Positions 48,740-58,754 are shown, counted from the stretch's first letter. The stretch is DNA of 64,000 nt from Mycolicibacterium sp. HK-90 (GCF_030486405.1 NZ_CP129613.1:2232001-2296000); one strand, 5' to 3'. Notes: generated from the sequence alone by a model not told the origin. Made by a program: numbers and translations.

Positions 48740-49405
48740 TCAGCGCAGGATCGTGGCGACGATCCCGGCCAGATAGCCCAGCCGCGCCACCTCCGACGGC
48801 CGGAAGCCGGGCCCGCCGGGACGCCCCAGCACCACGGCGGTGTCGTGGTCGCCCAGCGGGGCGGCGGCCAGGGTCGTGTCCATGTCGCGCCACACCGGCG
48901 GCACCCATTCCTCGGTGCCGTCGAGCGCGGTGGCCTTCTGCAGCGGCAGCCACGGCGCGGACCGGGCCTGGGTCTCGGGTGCGCCATGACTCGCGGCGAC
49001 GCGCTCCACACCGTCCCCGGTGGAGCGGACCACCGTGCACCAGCCGACCCGCAACACCCGGGGAGCCTCCTCCGCGAGTACCTGCAGCCGGTGGGACCGC
49101 GACCGGGCGGCGGCGACATGGTCGATCAACTCGAGTTCGCGGTGCGCCTCGAGCAGCCCGGTATGGGGTCGGATGCTGTCGACATAGACGCCGGACAGAT
49201 TCTCGGCGGCGGTGATCAAGGTGTCCGGCATGGCGCCCGGCGGCAGGTCGACGACGAGATCGTCGATCGCATAGCCCGCTCCACGCTCGACGACGTCGAG
49301 CGACAAGATGTCGGCGCCGACCGAGCCGAGCGCGACGGCGAGCGAGCCGAGGCTGCCTGGTCGGTCCTCTAGCTGGACCCGCAGCAGATACGAAGGCACG
49401 CGCAT
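48740..49405 (-). CDS. ACT-domain protein (Rv3013-like)
   Basis: A 221-residue cytosolic protein with an N-terminal ACT domain (SYLLRVQLEDRPGSLGSLAVALGSVGADILSLDVVERG) and a C-terminal GAF-like region (PPVWRDMDTTLAAAPLGDHDTAVVLGRPGG). ACT domains bind amino acids, so an amino-acid-sensing role is likely; the adjoining gatCA genes may be coincidental. Equivalent of Rv3013. Start ATG 49405 is chosen; GTG 49408 precedes it directly, and the frame continues far upstream over gatC without conserved sequence. Confidence 0.86.
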   Translation of the reverse strand: MRVPSYLLRVQLEDRPGSLGSLAVALGSVGADILSLDVVERGAGYAIDDLVVDLPPGAMPDTLITAAENLSGVYVDSIRPHTGLLEAHRELELIDHVAAARSRSHRLQVLAEEAPRVLRVGWCTVVRSTGDGVERVAASHGAPETQARSAPWLPLQKATALDGTEEWVPPVWRDMDTTLAAAPLGDHDTAVVLGRPGGPGFRPSEVARLGYLAGIVATILR

Positions 49406-49488
49406 CACTGTTGCACAGGGGGCGCATCGGGGCATGCCGGTGACCCGCCGGGTGTACCGCCGAGGGGAGCCGGGTTTGGTGGCTTGAC

Positions 49489-49494
49489 TAGGCT
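49489..49494 (+). promoter_or_regulatory. -10 element of gatC, probably leaderless
   Basis: TAGGCT, 8-base spacer, then GTG 49503. No Shine-Dalgarno sequence. Confidence 0.5.
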
Positions 49495-49502
49495 GCTTTG
49501 TC

Positions 49503-49802
49503 GTGTCGCAGATCTCCCGAGACGAGGTTGCCCATCTGGCGCGTCTGGCGCGGTTGGCGCTGACGGATAACGAGCTGGATAGTTTCGCCGGCCAGCTGGA
49601 TGCCATCCTCGGCCACGTCAGCCAGATCCAGTCCGTCGACGTCACCGGTGTGGAACCGACCGACAACCCCCTGAAGGACGTCAATGTCAGCCGGCCCGAC
49701 GTGGTCGAGCCGTGCCTGACGCAGGAAGAGGCGCTGGCCGCGGCGCCACGCGCCGAGGACGGACGCTTCGCCGTGCCGCGGATTCTGGGAGAGGGCGAAT
49801 AA
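49503..49802 (+). CDS. gatC: Aspartyl/glutamyl-tRNA amidotransferase subunit C
   Basis: A 99-residue GatC that clamps GatA to GatB in the amidotransferase making Gln-tRNA(Gln) and Asn-tRNA(Asn). Sequence is typical: [33 protein letters not shown], then a proline-bearing loop ([16 protein letters not shown]) and FAVPRIL. Start GTG 49503. gatA follows by 5 bases. Equivalent of Rv3012c. Confidence 0.95.
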   Translation: MSQISRDEVAHLARLARLALTDNELDSFAGQLDAILGHVSQIQSVDVTGVEPTDNPLKDVNVSRPDVVEPCLTQEEALAAAPRAEDGRFAVPRILGEGE

Positions 49803-49807
49803 CGACC

Positions 49808-51289
49808 ATGAGTGACCTGATCCGTCGCGATGCGGCGACACTGGGTGCCCAGATCGCGGCCAAGGAGATCTCCTCGACCGAGGTGACCCAGGCCCACCTG
49901 GACCAGATCGCCGCGACCGACGACCGTTTCAATGCGTTCCTGCACGTGGCAGCGGATTCGGCGCTGGCCGAGGCGGCTCGGGTCGACGCCGCCGTGGCCG
50001 CCGGTGAGACGCTGCCCTCGCCGCTGGCGGGGGTGCCGCTGGCGCTCAAGGACGTCTTCACCGCCACCGACATGCCGACCACGGCGGGGTCGAAGATCCT
50101 CGAAGGCTGGCGCGCGCCGTACGACGCGACGGTGACCACCCGGCTGCGGGCCGCGGGCATCCCGATTCTGGGTAAGACGAACATGGACGAGTTCGCCATG
50201 GGTTCGTCGACCGAGAACTCGGCCTACGGCCCGACCCGCAACCCGTGGAACACCGACCGGGTGCCCGGCGGATCGGGCGGCGGTAGTGCTGCGGCCCTGG
50301 CCGCCTATCAGGCGCCGCTGGCCATCGGCACCGACACCGGCGGGTCGATCCGTCAGCCGGCCGCGCTGACCGCCACGGTCGGCGTCAAACCGACCTACGG
50401 CACGGTGTCGCGGTACGGGCTGATCGCGTGTGCGTCCTCGCTGGACCAGGGCGGCCCGTGCGCCCGCACGGTGCTCGACACCGCGCTGCTGCACCAGGTG
50501 ATCGCCGGTCATGATCCGCGGGACTCGACCTCCGTCGACGCCCCGGTACCCGACGTGGTCGGTGCCGCCCGGGCCGGTGCGTCAGGCGATCTCAAGGGCG
50601 TGCGCGTGGGCGTCGTCAAGCAGCTGCGGGGCGAGGGCTACCAGCCCGGCGTGCTGGAGTCGTTCAATGCCGCGGTTGCCCAGCTCACCGAGCTCGGCGC
50701 CGAGGTGACCGAGGTCGACTGCCCGCACTTCGACCATGCGATGGACGCCTACTACCTGATCCTGCCGTCGGAGGTGTCGAGCAACCTGGCCCGCTTCGAC
50801 GCGATGCGGTTCGGGCTGCGGGTCGGCGACGACGGTACGCACAGCGCCGAAGAGGTCATGGCGATGACCCGCGCCGCCGGATTCGGGCCGGAGGTCAAGC
50901 GCCGCATCATGATCGGCACCTACGCGTTGTCGGCGGGCTACTACGACGCCTACTACAACCAGGCGCAGAAGGTGCGAACCCTGATCGCCCGCGACCTGGA
51001 GCAGGCCTACCGGAGCGTCGACGTGCTGGTGTCCCCGGCGACGCCGACGACGGCGTTCCGGCTGGGGGAGAAGGTCGACGATCCGTTGGCCATGTACCTG
51101 TTCGACCTGTGCACGCTGCCGCTGAACCTGGCGGGGCACTGCGGTATGTCGGTGCCCTCGGGCCTCTCACCGGAGGACGGTCTGCCGGTCGGCCTGCAGA
51201 TCATGGCACCGGCGCTGGCCGACGATCGGCTGTACCGGGTGGGCGCCGCCTACGAGGCCGCCCGCGGCCCGCTGCCCAGCGCGTTGTAA
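49808..51289 (+). CDS. gatA: Aspartyl/glutamyl-tRNA amidotransferase subunit A
   Basis: A 493-residue amidase-signature enzyme that releases ammonia from glutamine for transamidation. Catalytic Lys81 (LALKDVF), the Gly/Ser-rich [17 protein letters not shown] stretch carrying the cis-Ser, and nucleophile Ser180 in [14 protein letters not shown]. Note GGSGGGS, where many homologues have GGSSGGS. ATG 49808 starts at [13 protein letters not shown], as in homologues; the longer frame from 49712 overlaps gatC. Equivalent of Rv3011c. gatB is not adjacent but 2.7 kb downstream. Confidence 0.96.
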   Translation: MSDLIRRDAATLGAQIAAKEISSTEVTQAHLDQIAATDDRFNAFLHVAADSALAEAARVDAAVAAGETLPSPLAGVPLALKDVFTATDMPTTAGSKILEGWRAPYDATVTTRLRAAGIPILGKTNMDEFAMGSSTENSAYGPTRNPWNTDRVPGGSGGGSAAALAAYQAPLAIGTDTGGSIRQPAALTATVGVKPTYGTVSRYGLIACASSLDQGGPCARTVLDTALLHQVIAGHDPRDSTSVDAPVPDVVGAARAGASGDLKGVRVGVVKQLRGEGYQPGVLESFNAAVAQLTELGAEVTEVDCPHFDHAMDAYYLILPSEVSSNLARFDAMRFGLRVGDDGTHSAEEVMAMTRAAGFGPEVKRRIMIGTYALSAGYYDAYYNQAQKVRTLIARDLEQAYRSVDVLVSPATPTTAFRLGEKVDDPLAMYLFDLCTLPLNLAGHCGMSVPSGLSPEDGLPVGLQIMAPALADDRLYRVGAAYEAARGPLPSAL

Positions 51290-51333
51290 TTCTCGGTCCA
51301 CCGAAGTGGCCGGCGCGGGGCAAGATGTAAGGC

Positions 51334-52365
51334 ATGCGCATCGGAGTACTCACCGGCGGCGGTGACTGTCCTGGCCTGAACGCGGTGATCCGGGCGGTGG
51401 TGCGTACCTGCGACCAGCGTTACGGGTCGTCGGTGGTCGGATTTCTCGACGGCTGGCGCGGCCTGCTGGAGGATCGTCGTATCCAATTGGCCAACGACGA
51501 CCGCAATGATCGGCTGCTGGCCAAGGGCGGAACCATGCTGGGCACCGCGCGGGTCAACCCGGACAAGCTGCGCGCGGGCCTGGACCAGATCAAGCAGACC
51601 CTCGAAGACAACGGGATCGACGTGTTGATCCCGATCGGCGGCGAGGGCACGCTGACGGCCGCGCACTGGTTGTCCGAGGAGAACGTCCCGGTGGTCGGGG
51701 TGCCGAAGACCATCGACAACGACATCGATTGCACCGACGTGACTTTCGGCCACGACACGGCTCTGCAGGTGGCCACCGAGGCCATCGACCGGTTACACAG
51801 CACGGCCGAATCGCATCAGCGCGTCATGCTGGTCGAGGTGATGGGCAGGCACGCCGGCTGGATCGCGCTGAACGCCGGGCTGGCCTCGGGCGCGCACATG
51901 ACGCTGATTCCCGAGCAGCCCTTCGACGTCGAAGAGGTGTGCCGGCTGGTCAAGAAGCGGTTTCAGCACGGATCGTCGCATTTCATCTGCGTGGTGGCCG
52001 AGGGGGCGAAGCCGGCGGAGGGCACCATGCAGCTGCGCCAGGGTGGCATGGATGAGTTCGGTCACGAGAAATTCACCGGTGTGGCACAGCAATTGGCGCT
52101 CGAGGTGGAGAAGCGCATCAAAAAAGATGTGCGCGTCACCGTGCTGGGCCACGTCCAGCGCGGCGGCACCCCGACGGCCTACGACCGGGTGTTGGCCACC
52201 CGCTTCGGGGTGAATGCCGCCGACGCCGCCCACGCCGGTGAGTTCGGGATGATGGTGTCGCTGCAGGGGCAGGACATCGGCCGGGTGTCGCTGGCCGACG
52301 CGACCCGCCACCTCAAGCTGGTGCCGCAGTCCCGGTACGACGACGCCGCGGAGTTCTTCGGTTAG
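51334..52365 (+). CDS. pfkA: ATP-dependent 6-phosphofructokinase
   Basis: A 343-residue group III PfkA catalysing fructose 6-phosphate phosphorylation in glycolysis. Motifs: [24 protein letters not shown] (Gly at the position that favours ATP over pyrophosphate), [12 protein letters not shown] with the catalytic Asp, and [10 protein letters not shown]. The Lys of PKTIDND occurs in the actinobacterial ATP-dependent type. Equivalent of Rv3010c. It overlaps the convergent DoxX-like gene by 4 bases. Confidence 0.95.
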   Translation: MRIGVLTGGGDCPGLNAVIRAVVRTCDQRYGSSVVGFLDGWRGLLEDRRIQLANDDRNDRLLAKGGTMLGTARVNPDKLRAGLDQIKQTLEDNGIDVLIPIGGEGTLTAAHWLSEENVPVVGVPKTIDNDIDCTDVTFGHDTALQVATEAIDRLHSTAESHQRVMLVEVMGRHAGWIALNAGLASGAHMTLIPEQPFDVEEVCRLVKKRFQHGSSHFICVVAEGAKPAEGTMQLRQGGMDEFGHEKFTGVAQQLALEVEKRIKKDVRVTVLGHVQRGGTPTAYDRVLATRFGVNAADAAHAGEFGMMVSLQGQDIGRVSLADATRHLKLVPQSRYDDAAEFFG

Positions 52366-52712
52366 GACAGCGCCACGGCCAGGGTGACGCTGTTGAGCGC
52401 CAGGAACCCGATCGCCAGCCCGAACTGTGCGCTGTAATCCCGGGCGAGGACATGGGTGTAGACCGCGCACACGAAGAACAGCACCAGCCCCGCCGCGGCC
52501 GCAATGCCTATCGGTGGCCACACCAGGCCGGCCAAGAGCCCCGATGCGCCGGCAGTTTTGGCGGTGCCGATCGGAAAGATCAACCAGGACTGTGGAACTC
52601 CGGCCTTGGCCATGCCGGGCAGGATGGCCTTGAATCGCAGCAGCGCCGCGATCCCGGAGAAGCCGTTGGCGGCGATGGCGATCGATGTGACGAGCACCTG
52701 GGCGGTACCCAT
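52362..52712 (-). CDS. DoxX-like small membrane protein
   Basis: A 116-residue protein with four hydrophobic helices and the DoxX-family pattern ([49 protein letters not shown]). ATG 52712 overlaps the stop of the upstream NmrA-like gene (TGATG on the minus strand), so the two are coupled. The longer frame (to 52751) begins inside that gene. A redox or quinone-linked membrane role is assumed for the family. Confidence 0.83.
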   Translation of the reverse strand: MGTAQVLVTSIAIAANGFSGIAALLRFKAILPGMAKAGVPQSWLIFPIGTAKTAGASGLLAGLVWPPIGIAAAAGLVLFFVCAVYTHVLARDYSAQFGLAIGFLALNSVTLAVALS

Positions 52713-53404
52713 CAGGCGCTCTTGAAGGCTTCTCGGCGCAGCAGCTGCCACATCGACGGGGTGTCGACGGTCGTCGAAACCGTGACGGTGGCACGGGTTT
52801 CCGGTGATTCGGCCAGCCGCAGCAGGTAGTCGGCGAGATCTGTGCGCGAGGTGAACGCACCCACCGGGTCCCGTTGTCCGGCTGTGTATTCGGTGACCTC
52901 GGGCAGATCGAACAGTCCGGACGGCCGCACGATCGTCCAGTCCAGACCACTGCCGGTCACGATGGCCTCCATGCGTCGCATGTCGGCATACAGGGTCTTG
53001 CCGAAGATGTGCGTGATCACCGGCTGGACCAGACGCAATGCCACGGGCATATCCGTCCGGCCCGGATGGTCGGCGATCGCGCTGGAACTCACGACGGCCA
53101 ACCGGTCGACACCGGTTTTCCGCATCGCCGCCACGATGTTGCCCGCGCCGACCGAGTACGTGTCGACGGGATCCATGGTGAACGTGACGCCCAGGGTGGA
53201 GAGCACCGCGTCGGCGCCGTCGACGGCCGCGGTGACCGCGTCGGCGTCACGGACATCGGCACCGGCCACCGTGAGCGCCGCATGGGAGATCGGGAACTGC
53301 TCGGGATGACGGGTGACTGCCACGACGGTGTGGCCGGCTTCGAGGGCCCGGCGGGTGAGCAGGCGTCCGGTGGCGCCGTTGGCTCCGAAGATGACGATTC
53401 GCAT
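52712..53404 (-). CDS. NmrA-like NAD(P)-binding oxidoreductase
   Basis: A 230-residue atypical short-chain dehydrogenase: MRIVIFGANGATGRLLTRRALEAGH (NADP motif), [24 protein letters not shown] and DWTIVRPSGLFD. It is similar in type to the NmrA-like protein at 33732 but only distantly related by eye. It is divergent from a MarR regulator across a 40-base gap with a TCACTGACAGTGA palindrome, and cotranscribed with the DoxX-like gene; together they look like a MarR-controlled redox stress unit. Confidence 0.87.
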   Translation of the reverse strand: MRIVIFGANGATGRLLTRRALEAGHTVVAVTRHPEQFPISHAALTVAGADVRDADAVTAAVDGADAVLSTLGVTFTMDPVDTYSVGAGNIVAAMRKTGVDRLAVVSSSAIADHPGRTDMPVALRLVQPVITHIFGKTLYADMRRMEAIVTGSGLDWTIVRPSGLFDLPEVTEYTAGQRDPVGAFTSRTDLADYLLRLAESPETRATVTVSTTVDTPSMWQLLRREAFKSA

Positions 53405-53419
53405 GTGGCCTCCATATAG

Positions 53420-53432
53420 TCACTGACAGTGA
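53420..53432. promoter_or_regulatory. MarR operator (TCACTG-A-CAGTGA) overlapping a -10 element
   Basis: Perfect palindrome in the 40-base divergent gap. GATAAT (53431-53436), a good -10 for the MarR gene, overlaps its right arm, so binding would block autotranscription and the divergent NmrA-like gene, whose start is 15 bases away. Confidence 0.65.
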
Positions 53433-53444
53433 TAATCACAGTAG

Positions 53445-53951
53445 ATGACAATCATGCACGGTGCTAGTGTCCGGATCGTGGCCCAGGAACCGACCGGTGT
53501 CTCCGCGCTGGACCAGCGCATCCCGTTTCTGCTGTCCCAACTCGGCGCGTACGTGGCCGAGGCGTTCAAGGCCCGGCTGGAACCGCTCGGCCTGCACCCG
53601 CGTGCCACCGCGGTCCTGTTGGCGTTGGCCGGTACCGACGGGCAGTCGCAACGTGAGCTGTGCGAACGCCTGGGCCTGCACCGCAACGTGATGGTCGCGC
53701 TGATCGACGCGCTGGAGGCCGAAGGGCTGGTCGAGCGCCGGCCGCATCCCGCGGACCGGCGGGCCTTTGCGGTGTCGCTGACCGAACGCGCGCGTCACCT
53801 GGTCCCGGACCTGGATGCCGCCGGCCGCGTCCTCGAGGATGAGGTGACCGCGTCGCTGACCGATGAGGAACGCGACCTGCTGCGGAACATGCTGCGGCGA
53901 CTGTCGGCGGCGGCCGGGCTGATTCCCGGCGTCCACCCCGGACTGGCCTGA
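53445..53951 (+). CDS. MarR-family transcriptional regulator
   Basis: A 168-residue MarR-type winged-helix regulator: [65 protein letters not shown], a clear recognition helix and beta-wing with DRRAF. ATG 53445 is 8 bases after a GATAAT element, allowing a leaderless transcript; GTG 53478 (157 residues) is equally plausible because the first 11 residues are not conserved. It is divergent from the NmrA-like/DoxX operon and probably controls it and itself. Confidence 0.88.
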   Translation: MTIMHGASVRIVAQEPTGVSALDQRIPFLLSQLGAYVAEAFKARLEPLGLHPRATAVLLALAGTDGQSQRELCERLGLHRNVMVALIDALEAEGLVERRPHPADRRAFAVSLTERARHLVPDLDAAGRVLEDEVTASLTDEERDLLRNMLRRLSAAAGLIPGVHPGLA

Positions 53952-53964
53952 ATCGCCGTCCAAC

Positions 53965-53970
53965 TAGGAT
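53965..53970 (+). promoter_or_regulatory. -10 element of gatB, probably leaderless
   Basis: TAGGAT, 7-base spacer, then ATG 53978. No Shine-Dalgarno sequence. Confidence 0.5.
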
Positions 53971-53977
53971 CGACGGC

Positions 53978-55489
53978 ATGTCTGTCGCTACCGCTGAACT
54001 CGTCGACTACGACGACGTCATCGCCGCCTACGAGCCCGTGATGGGCATGGAGGTGCACGTCGAGCTGTCCACGGCCACCAAGATGTTCTGCGGCTGCGCC
54101 AACCGGTTCGGCGCCGAGCCGAACACGCTGGTCTGCCCGGTGTGCCTGGGGCTGCCCGGTTCGCTTCCGGTGCTCAACGAAGCGGCAGTGGAGTCGGCGA
54201 TCCGGATCGGCCTGGCGCTCAACTGCGACATCGCCCCGTGGGGCCGGTTCGCCCGGAAGAACTACTTCTATCCCGACCAGCCGAAGAACTACCAGATCTC
54301 GCAGTACGACGAGCCGATCGCGATCAACGGCTACCTCGACGTGCCGCTCGATGACGGCACCACCTGGCGGGTGGAGATCGAGCGTGCGCACATGGAGGAG
54401 GACACCGGCAAGCTGACCCACCTCGGCAGCGACACCGGCCGTATCGCCGGCGCGACGACGTCGCTGGCGGATTACAACCGGGCCGGGGTGCCGCTGATCG
54501 AGATCGTGACCAGGCCGATCGAGGGCACCGGTGCCCGCGCCCCGGAGATCGCCCGTGCATATGTCACCGCGCTGCGAGACCTGTTGCGCGGCCTTGGTGT
54601 ATCCGATGTCCGGATGGACCAGGGTTCGATGCGGTGCGACTCGAACCTTTCGCTGAAGCCGATCGGAGCCGCCGAATTCGGTACTCGGACCGAGACCAAG
54701 AACGTGAACTCGCTCAAGAGCGTCGAGGTGGCCGTTCGCTACGAAATGCGCCGCCAGGCAGCAGTTCTCAACTCCGGTGGCACCGTCACCCAGGAGACGC
54801 GGCATTTCCACGAGGACGGTTACACCTCGCCGGGGCGCAGCAAGGAAACCGCGCAGGATTACCGCTACTTTCCCGAGCCCGACCTGGAGCCGGTTGCCCC
54901 CAGCGCTGAATTGGTCGAGCGGCTGCGGCAGACCATCCCTGAGCTGCCGTGGCTGGCGCGCAAGCGGATTCAGCAGGATTGGGGCATCTCCGACGAGGTG
55001 ATGCGCGATCTGGTCAACGCCGGTGCGGTCGAGTTGGTGGCGGCCACCGTCTCCCACGGCGCCTCCAGCGAGGCCGCTCGCGCCTGGTGGGGCAACTTCC
55101 TGGTGCAGAAGGCCAACGAGTCAGAGGTCGAGCTCGAAGCCCTGCCGATCACCCCGGCCCAGGTGGCCGCCGTGGTCAAGCTTGTCGACGAGGGCAAGCT
55201 GTCCAACAAGCTGGCCCGCCAGGTCATCGAGGGCGTGCTGGCCGGCGAGGGTGAACCCGAGCAGGTGATGACCGACCGGGGTCTGGCGCTGGTGCGCGAC
55301 GACTCGGTGATCCAGGCCGCCGTCGACGAGGCGCTCGCCGCGAACCCCGATGTCGTGGAGAAGATCCGGGGCGGCAAGGTTCAGGCCGCCGGCGCGATCG
55401 TCGGTGCGGTGATGAAGGCCACCAAGGGCTCGGCCGACGCCGCACGGGTGCGTGAGTTGGTGCTGGCCGCGTGCGGCCAGACCGGCTGA
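53978..55489 (+). CDS. gatB: Aspartyl/glutamyl-tRNA amidotransferase subunit B
   Basis: A 503-residue GatB that binds and phosphorylates the misacylated tRNA. N-terminal GatB/E domain: [23 protein letters not shown], with cysteines of the zinc site continuing in [24 protein letters not shown]; and [17 protein letters not shown]. The helical and YqeY tail ends with [32 protein letters not shown]. Equivalent of Rv3009c. It completes GatCAB although separated from gatCA by pfkA and three stress-type genes. Confidence 0.97.
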   Translation: MSVATAELVDYDDVIAAYEPVMGMEVHVELSTATKMFCGCANRFGAEPNTLVCPVCLGLPGSLPVLNEAAVESAIRIGLALNCDIAPWGRFARKNYFYPDQPKNYQISQYDEPIAINGYLDVPLDDGTTWRVEIERAHMEEDTGKLTHLGSDTGRIAGATTSLADYNRAGVPLIEIVTRPIEGTGARAPEIARAYVTALRDLLRGLGVSDVRMDQGSMRCDSNLSLKPIGAAEFGTRTETKNVNSLKSVEVAVRYEMRRQAAVLNSGGTVTQETRHFHEDGYTSPGRSKETAQDYRYFPEPDLEPVAPSAELVERLRQTIPELPWLARKRIQQDWGISDEVMRDLVNAGAVELVAATVSHGASSEAARAWWGNFLVQKANESEVELEALPITPAQVAAVVKLVDEGKLSNKLARQVIEGVLAGEGEPEQVMTDRGLALVRDDSVIQAAVDEALAANPDVVEKIRGGKVQAAGAIVGAVMKATKGSADAARVRELVLAACGQTG

Positions 55490-55496
55490 CCGCCCG

Positions 55497-56156
55497 TTAC
55501 CTGGCCGCGCCGGCGAGCATCGTCATCGCCGCGTTGGCGTATTGCTCGAGCCGCTCCCGCGGGTAACTCTCCGGGTCGTGCACGGCCAGTCGGCCGAGCA
55601 TCTCGGCGAACGACAGCAAGGTATGGCCGAGCAGTTCGGGGTCCAGGGCCGACAGCCGGGGATCCACCGCGATGCCGGCTTTGGCCATTTGCTCGACCTG
55701 CGTGAGGATCCGGTTGCGGGCGTTGCGGACGGCCGCTCGGTAGTCCCGCGGAGCGCTGTCGGGCACCGTCAGTATCAGCCGCCAACGCGTGGGGTTCTCC
55801 AACACGCAGCGCAGGAAGGCGGTGACGGTCGCGGTATAGGCGTCCGTCGGGCCGGTGGCCGACAGATTTGTGGGCAGTCCGGCCAGCACCTGGGTCAGGG
55901 CCTTGTGGTGTTCGCGGATGAGCAGGGCGTTGACCAGTTCGGTCCGGGTCCGGAATGCGGTGTAGAGCACCGGCTTGCCGACGCCGCCCGCCTCGGCGAC
56001 CGCTTCCATTCGCAACTCGTGCAAAGGGCAGTCATTCAGCACGGTCAACGCTGCGTCGAGCAGTTGCTGGCGCCGTTCTTCACGCGGTAGCCGCGGAGCG
56101 TATCTGCGGCGCTGGCGGTCAGGCACCCGGACAATGGTACGTGATAGCCCAACCAT
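55497..56156 (-). CDS. TetR-family transcriptional regulator
   Basis: A 219-residue TetR-type regulator: RREERRQQLLDAALTVL-like N-terminal helix (LPREERRQQLLDAALTVLND), then MEAVAEAGGVGKPVLYTAFRTRTELVNALL as the DNA-binding helices. The ligand domain is not informative. ATG 56156 is chosen; GTG 56168 adds four residues. It is convergent with gatB (8-base gap) and has no obvious divergent target, so its regulon is unknown. Confidence 0.88.
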   Translation of the reverse strand: MVGLSRTIVRVPDRQRRRYAPRLPREERRQQLLDAALTVLNDCPLHELRMEAVAEAGGVGKPVLYTAFRTRTELVNALLIREHHKALTQVLAGLPTNLSATGPTDAYTATVTAFLRCVLENPTRWRLILTVPDSAPRDYRAAVRNARNRILTQVEQMAKAGIAVDPRLSALDPELLGHTLLSFAEMLGRLAVHDPESYPRERLEQYANAAMTMLAGAAR

Positions 56157-56257
56157 TTCTAAGGGCACATCACGTGCGTTGTATTCATATTGCCCTGTCG
56201 GCGCGGCCGTATCCGATCCGGTTCAGAGAGCCGACAGATGTCGAAATGTCTTGTGCG

Positions 56258-57379
56258 TCAGGTCTTGTCGGCGTTGGTACGCGGGAAGCCGCCGCCCTGT
56301 GGGAAGAGCGGGAAGACGACGTCGTCGAAGATCTCGGCGTCTCCGACGGTCCGGTTCACCGTCGCGCCCCAGACGTTCCCGTCGGGGGAGAGCTGCAATG
56401 CCCAGGCGTGGCCGCGCACGTTCTCGCGGACCACCTCGGGGTCACCGGTGACCGCGCCGGTGTCGGGTGCCTGCCGCACCGCGACGGTCTTCTTCGTGTT
56501 GACCAGGTTGACCAACACCGTGCCCTCCTGGGCGGCGCAGCCGGCAACACCCGGCCGATCCGGCCAGGTCCACACGGTGGACACCTTCGAATCCTTGGTG
56601 ATCCGCTGGAGGCGGTCGGCGGTGGCGGTGCGGTCGGTGACGTAGAGCGAGCCGTCCGCCGGATCGATGCACATGCTGCCCGCTGCGCCCAGCCCGCTCA
56701 TCGCCGTGGTGACCGGTGCCTGGTTGACGGTGGTCGGCTGCTCGATGCGCAGGATCTTGCCGGCCAGAGATCCGGGATCGGCGGCCTGTGCCGGATTCCC
56801 CGCGTCGCCGGTCTGCACCAGCAGGGTCGTCTTGCTGCTGAAGGTCAGTGACCCGGCATTGCCGGTGGCCCCTTTGGGGATGCCGGTCAGGATCGGTTTC
56901 GGCACGTCGCCGTCGGCGATGCGGATCACCCGGTTGTCGGTCGGGGTGCTGACGTAGGCGTACATCAGCCGGTCCTGGCCGTAGGTGGGGGACAACACGA
57001 TGTCCATCAACCCACCGTCGCCGGACGGATCGACCGGGAGCGTCAGCTTGATCTTCGGTTCGGCCTTGACCGATACCTCTTTGATCGCGCCGGTGAGTCG
57101 TTCGGCCACCAGCGCGGACTGGCTGTCGGGAAGCATGATCAGGCCACTGGTGCTGTCCAGGCAGCCCTGCATGACTCCCTGCGCCTTGCATTCCTTGGGG
57201 AACGGCTTGGCCGGCAGCGGTGGCGGCGGCGGTGGCGTGGTGGTCGGGCCCGGTTCCATCTTGGGCTCGGTCGTGAAGGGCTCGGACTGGGCCGCGTCGA
57301 ACCGGGCGCAGCCCGAACCGACCAGCATTGCGGCACACAGAACGGCGGCCACCCCCATCATCCGCCGGCGCGCTTTCAT
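56258..57379 (-). CDS. lppZ: Lipoprotein LppZ with glucose/sorbosone dehydrogenase-like propeller
   Basis: A 373-residue lipoprotein. The lipobox VGSGC places the lipidated Cys at residue 24, followed by a Thr/Pro-rich linker with PPPPPPLPAKPFP and a six-bladed propeller of the soluble PQQ-dependent sugar dehydrogenase type (GLIMLPDSQSALVAERLTG, GLMDIVLSPTYGQDRLMYAYVST). Its length equals M. tuberculosis LppZ (Rv3006). ATG 57379 has a TAATCT element 7 bases upstream; the very long upstream frame is antisense to doxX. Confidence 0.9.
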   Translation of the reverse strand: MKARRRMMGVAAVLCAAMLVGSGCARFDAAQSEPFTTEPKMEPGPTTTPPPPPPLPAKPFPKECKAQGVMQGCLDSTSGLIMLPDSQSALVAERLTGAIKEVSVKAEPKIKLTLPVDPSGDGGLMDIVLSPTYGQDRLMYAYVSTPTDNRVIRIADGDVPKPILTGIPKGATGNAGSLTFSSKTTLLVQTGDAGNPAQAADPGSLAGKILRIEQPTTVNQAPVTTAMSGLGAAGSMCIDPADGSLYVTDRTATADRLQRITKDSKVSTVWTWPDRPGVAGCAAQEGTVLVNLVNTKKTVAVRQAPDTGAVTGDPEVVRENVRGHAWALQLSPDGNVWGATVNRTVGDAEIFDDVVFPLFPQGGGFPRTNADKT

Positions 57380-57386
57380 GCCCGCC

Positions 57387-57392
57387 AGATTA
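57387..57392 (-). promoter_or_regulatory. -10 element of lppZ, probably leaderless
   Basis: TAATCT on the minus strand, 7-base spacer to ATG 57379. Confidence 0.45.
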
Positions 57393-57501
57393 CGGATCGC
57401 TCGGCAGTGCGCGCCACGTCGGGACCACACGGCGTCCGGTAGCAGGCCGATACCAGGCGGAAGCGCCGGGGTAAATACCCGGTTCGAACCGGACTTGCAC
57501 T

Positions 57502-57507
57502 TACCCT
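57502..57507 (+). promoter_or_regulatory. -10 element of doxX, probably leaderless
   Basis: TACCCT, 7-base spacer, GTG 57515. No Shine-Dalgarno sequence. Confidence 0.45.
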
Positions 57508-57514
57508 GGCAGCT

Positions 57515-58360
57515 GTGACCAGTCACCCGCAGGACCCACAAGCCTGGCAACGACCGGGTTACTCGGACGATTCCGCCAGGCCGGCCGGGGCCAGCCTGGT
57601 CGACCCGGAAGACGACCTGCCGTCGGCGACGTACGGCGGTGACTTCGAGACCACCGCGATTCCGCGCTACGACTCCACCAAGCCCGGCGACCAATCGGCG
57701 TTCAGCCTGGTCTCCGATCCCGAACCGCTGCCGTACGTACAAGGTGGCGGTCCCGCGTCGATCGGGCCGTTCTCGGCGGAACCGGCCGAGATCGAGCGCG
57801 ACGAATTCGTCGACGACCGCATCCGGGCTGCGGGGCGGCGCGGCACTCAGGATCTCGGTCTGCTGATCCTGCGGGTGGCGCTCGGCGGGTTGATGATCAT
57901 CCACGGCCTGCAGAAGGCCTTCGGCTGGTGGGGTGGCCCGGGGCTGGACGGGTTCAACGCATCCCTGGGCGAAATGGGCTTCAAGTACGCCGACGTCCTG
58001 ACCTATGCGGCAACCGGCGGTCAGATCGCCGCCGGTGTGCTGCTGGTTCTCGGGTTGTTCACGCCCATCGCGGCGGCCGGCGCCCTGGCTTACCTGATCA
58101 ACGGGGTGCTGGCGGCGGCGATGGAGGCGCACGAGCAGGCCCGTCTCTCGGAGATCATCACCGATGGCACCGAATACCGGTTGATCGTCGTCGTGGCCGC
58201 GGCCGCCGTCATCCTGACCGGCCCGGGTCGCTACGGATTCGACGCCGGCCGCGGTTGGGCCCGGCGTCCCTTCGTCGGTTCGTTCGTGGCGCTGCTGCTC
58301 GGCATCGCCGGCGGCATCGCCATCTGGGTTTTCCTCAACGGCGGCAACCCGCTGGGCTGA
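57515..58360 (+). CDS. doxX: DoxX-family membrane protein (Rv3005c-like)
   Basis: A 281-residue protein: an acidic, low-complexity N-terminal cytosolic segment of about 105 residues, then the DoxX domain with four helices (LGLLILRVALGGLMIIHGLQKAFGW, ATGGQIAAGVLLVLGLFTP, then two more). M. tuberculosis DoxX (Rv3005c) forms a membrane-associated oxidoreductase complex with SodA and the thiosulfate sulfurtransferase SseA that protects against radical stress; neither partner is encoded here. Start GTG 57515. Confidence 0.88.
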   Translation: MTSHPQDPQAWQRPGYSDDSARPAGASLVDPEDDLPSATYGGDFETTAIPRYDSTKPGDQSAFSLVSDPEPLPYVQGGGPASIGPFSAEPAEIERDEFVDDRIRAAGRRGTQDLGLLILRVALGGLMIIHGLQKAFGWWGGPGLDGFNASLGEMGFKYADVLTYAATGGQIAAGVLLVLGLFTPIAAAGALAYLINGVLAAAMEAHEQARLSEIITDGTEYRLIVVVAAAAVILTGPGRYGFDAGRGWARRPFVGSFVALLLGIAGGIAIWVFLNGGNPLG

Positions 58361-58364
58361 CGCC

Positions 58365-58754
58365 TCAGGCGTAGGGATTCGGCACGCGACCACCGCTGAT
58401 CTCGGTGAGCAGCGGCAGTGTCGCGAACGTCACGGCCGGCAGGCGCAGGTCGGTGCCGTCGCGCAATTCGGCGATCGCCCACGACGCCCGGTCGAACCGC
58501 AATCCCTTGATCTCTGTCCAGGACACCGTGCGGCTGCGCGTCAGTGACCGCGCTGTGACGGTGTCGGCATCGGCGGTGGTCCGGTACCGGAAAATGGCCG
58601 CCGACAACACAATCGGGATCACCAACAACACCGCGAACCACGTCGGGTTGCTCAGCACCAGGGTCAGCAGGCCGAGCGTCAGAAAGCCGACGGCCAGGTG
58701 TGCCATGGGCGATATCCGGATGACGACAGGGGCGGTTGCCGAACGTGCGCTCAC
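58365..58754 (-). CDS. cfp6: PH-domain membrane protein, CFP-6-like
   Basis: A 129-residue protein with two N-terminal membrane helices (about 14-34 and 38-54) and a C-terminal bacterial PH (bPH_6/YdbT-like) domain: VTARSLTRSRTVSWTEIKGLRFDRASWAIAEL. It matches M. tuberculosis low-molecular-weight antigen CFP-6 (Rv3004) in sequence type and position before ilvB. GTG 58754 has AAGGA about 8 bases upstream. Convergent with doxX. Confidence 0.88.
   Translation of the reverse strand: MSARSATAPVVIRISPMAHLAVGFLTLGLLTLVLSNPTWFAVLLVIPIVLSAAIFRYRTTADADTVTARSLTRSRTVSWTEIKGLRFDRASWAIAELRDGTDLRLPAVTFATLPLLTEISGGRVPNPYA

Noticed and set aside
48740..50512. 590-codon minus-strand frame running over gatC and gatA
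   Set aside because: Only the part from 49405 downstream matches the ACT-domain family; the rest is antisense to conserved gat genes.
56258..58393. 711-codon minus-strand frame extending lppZ over doxX
   Set aside because: The lipoprotein signal peptide begins at 57379 with its own -10 element; upstream is antisense to doxX.
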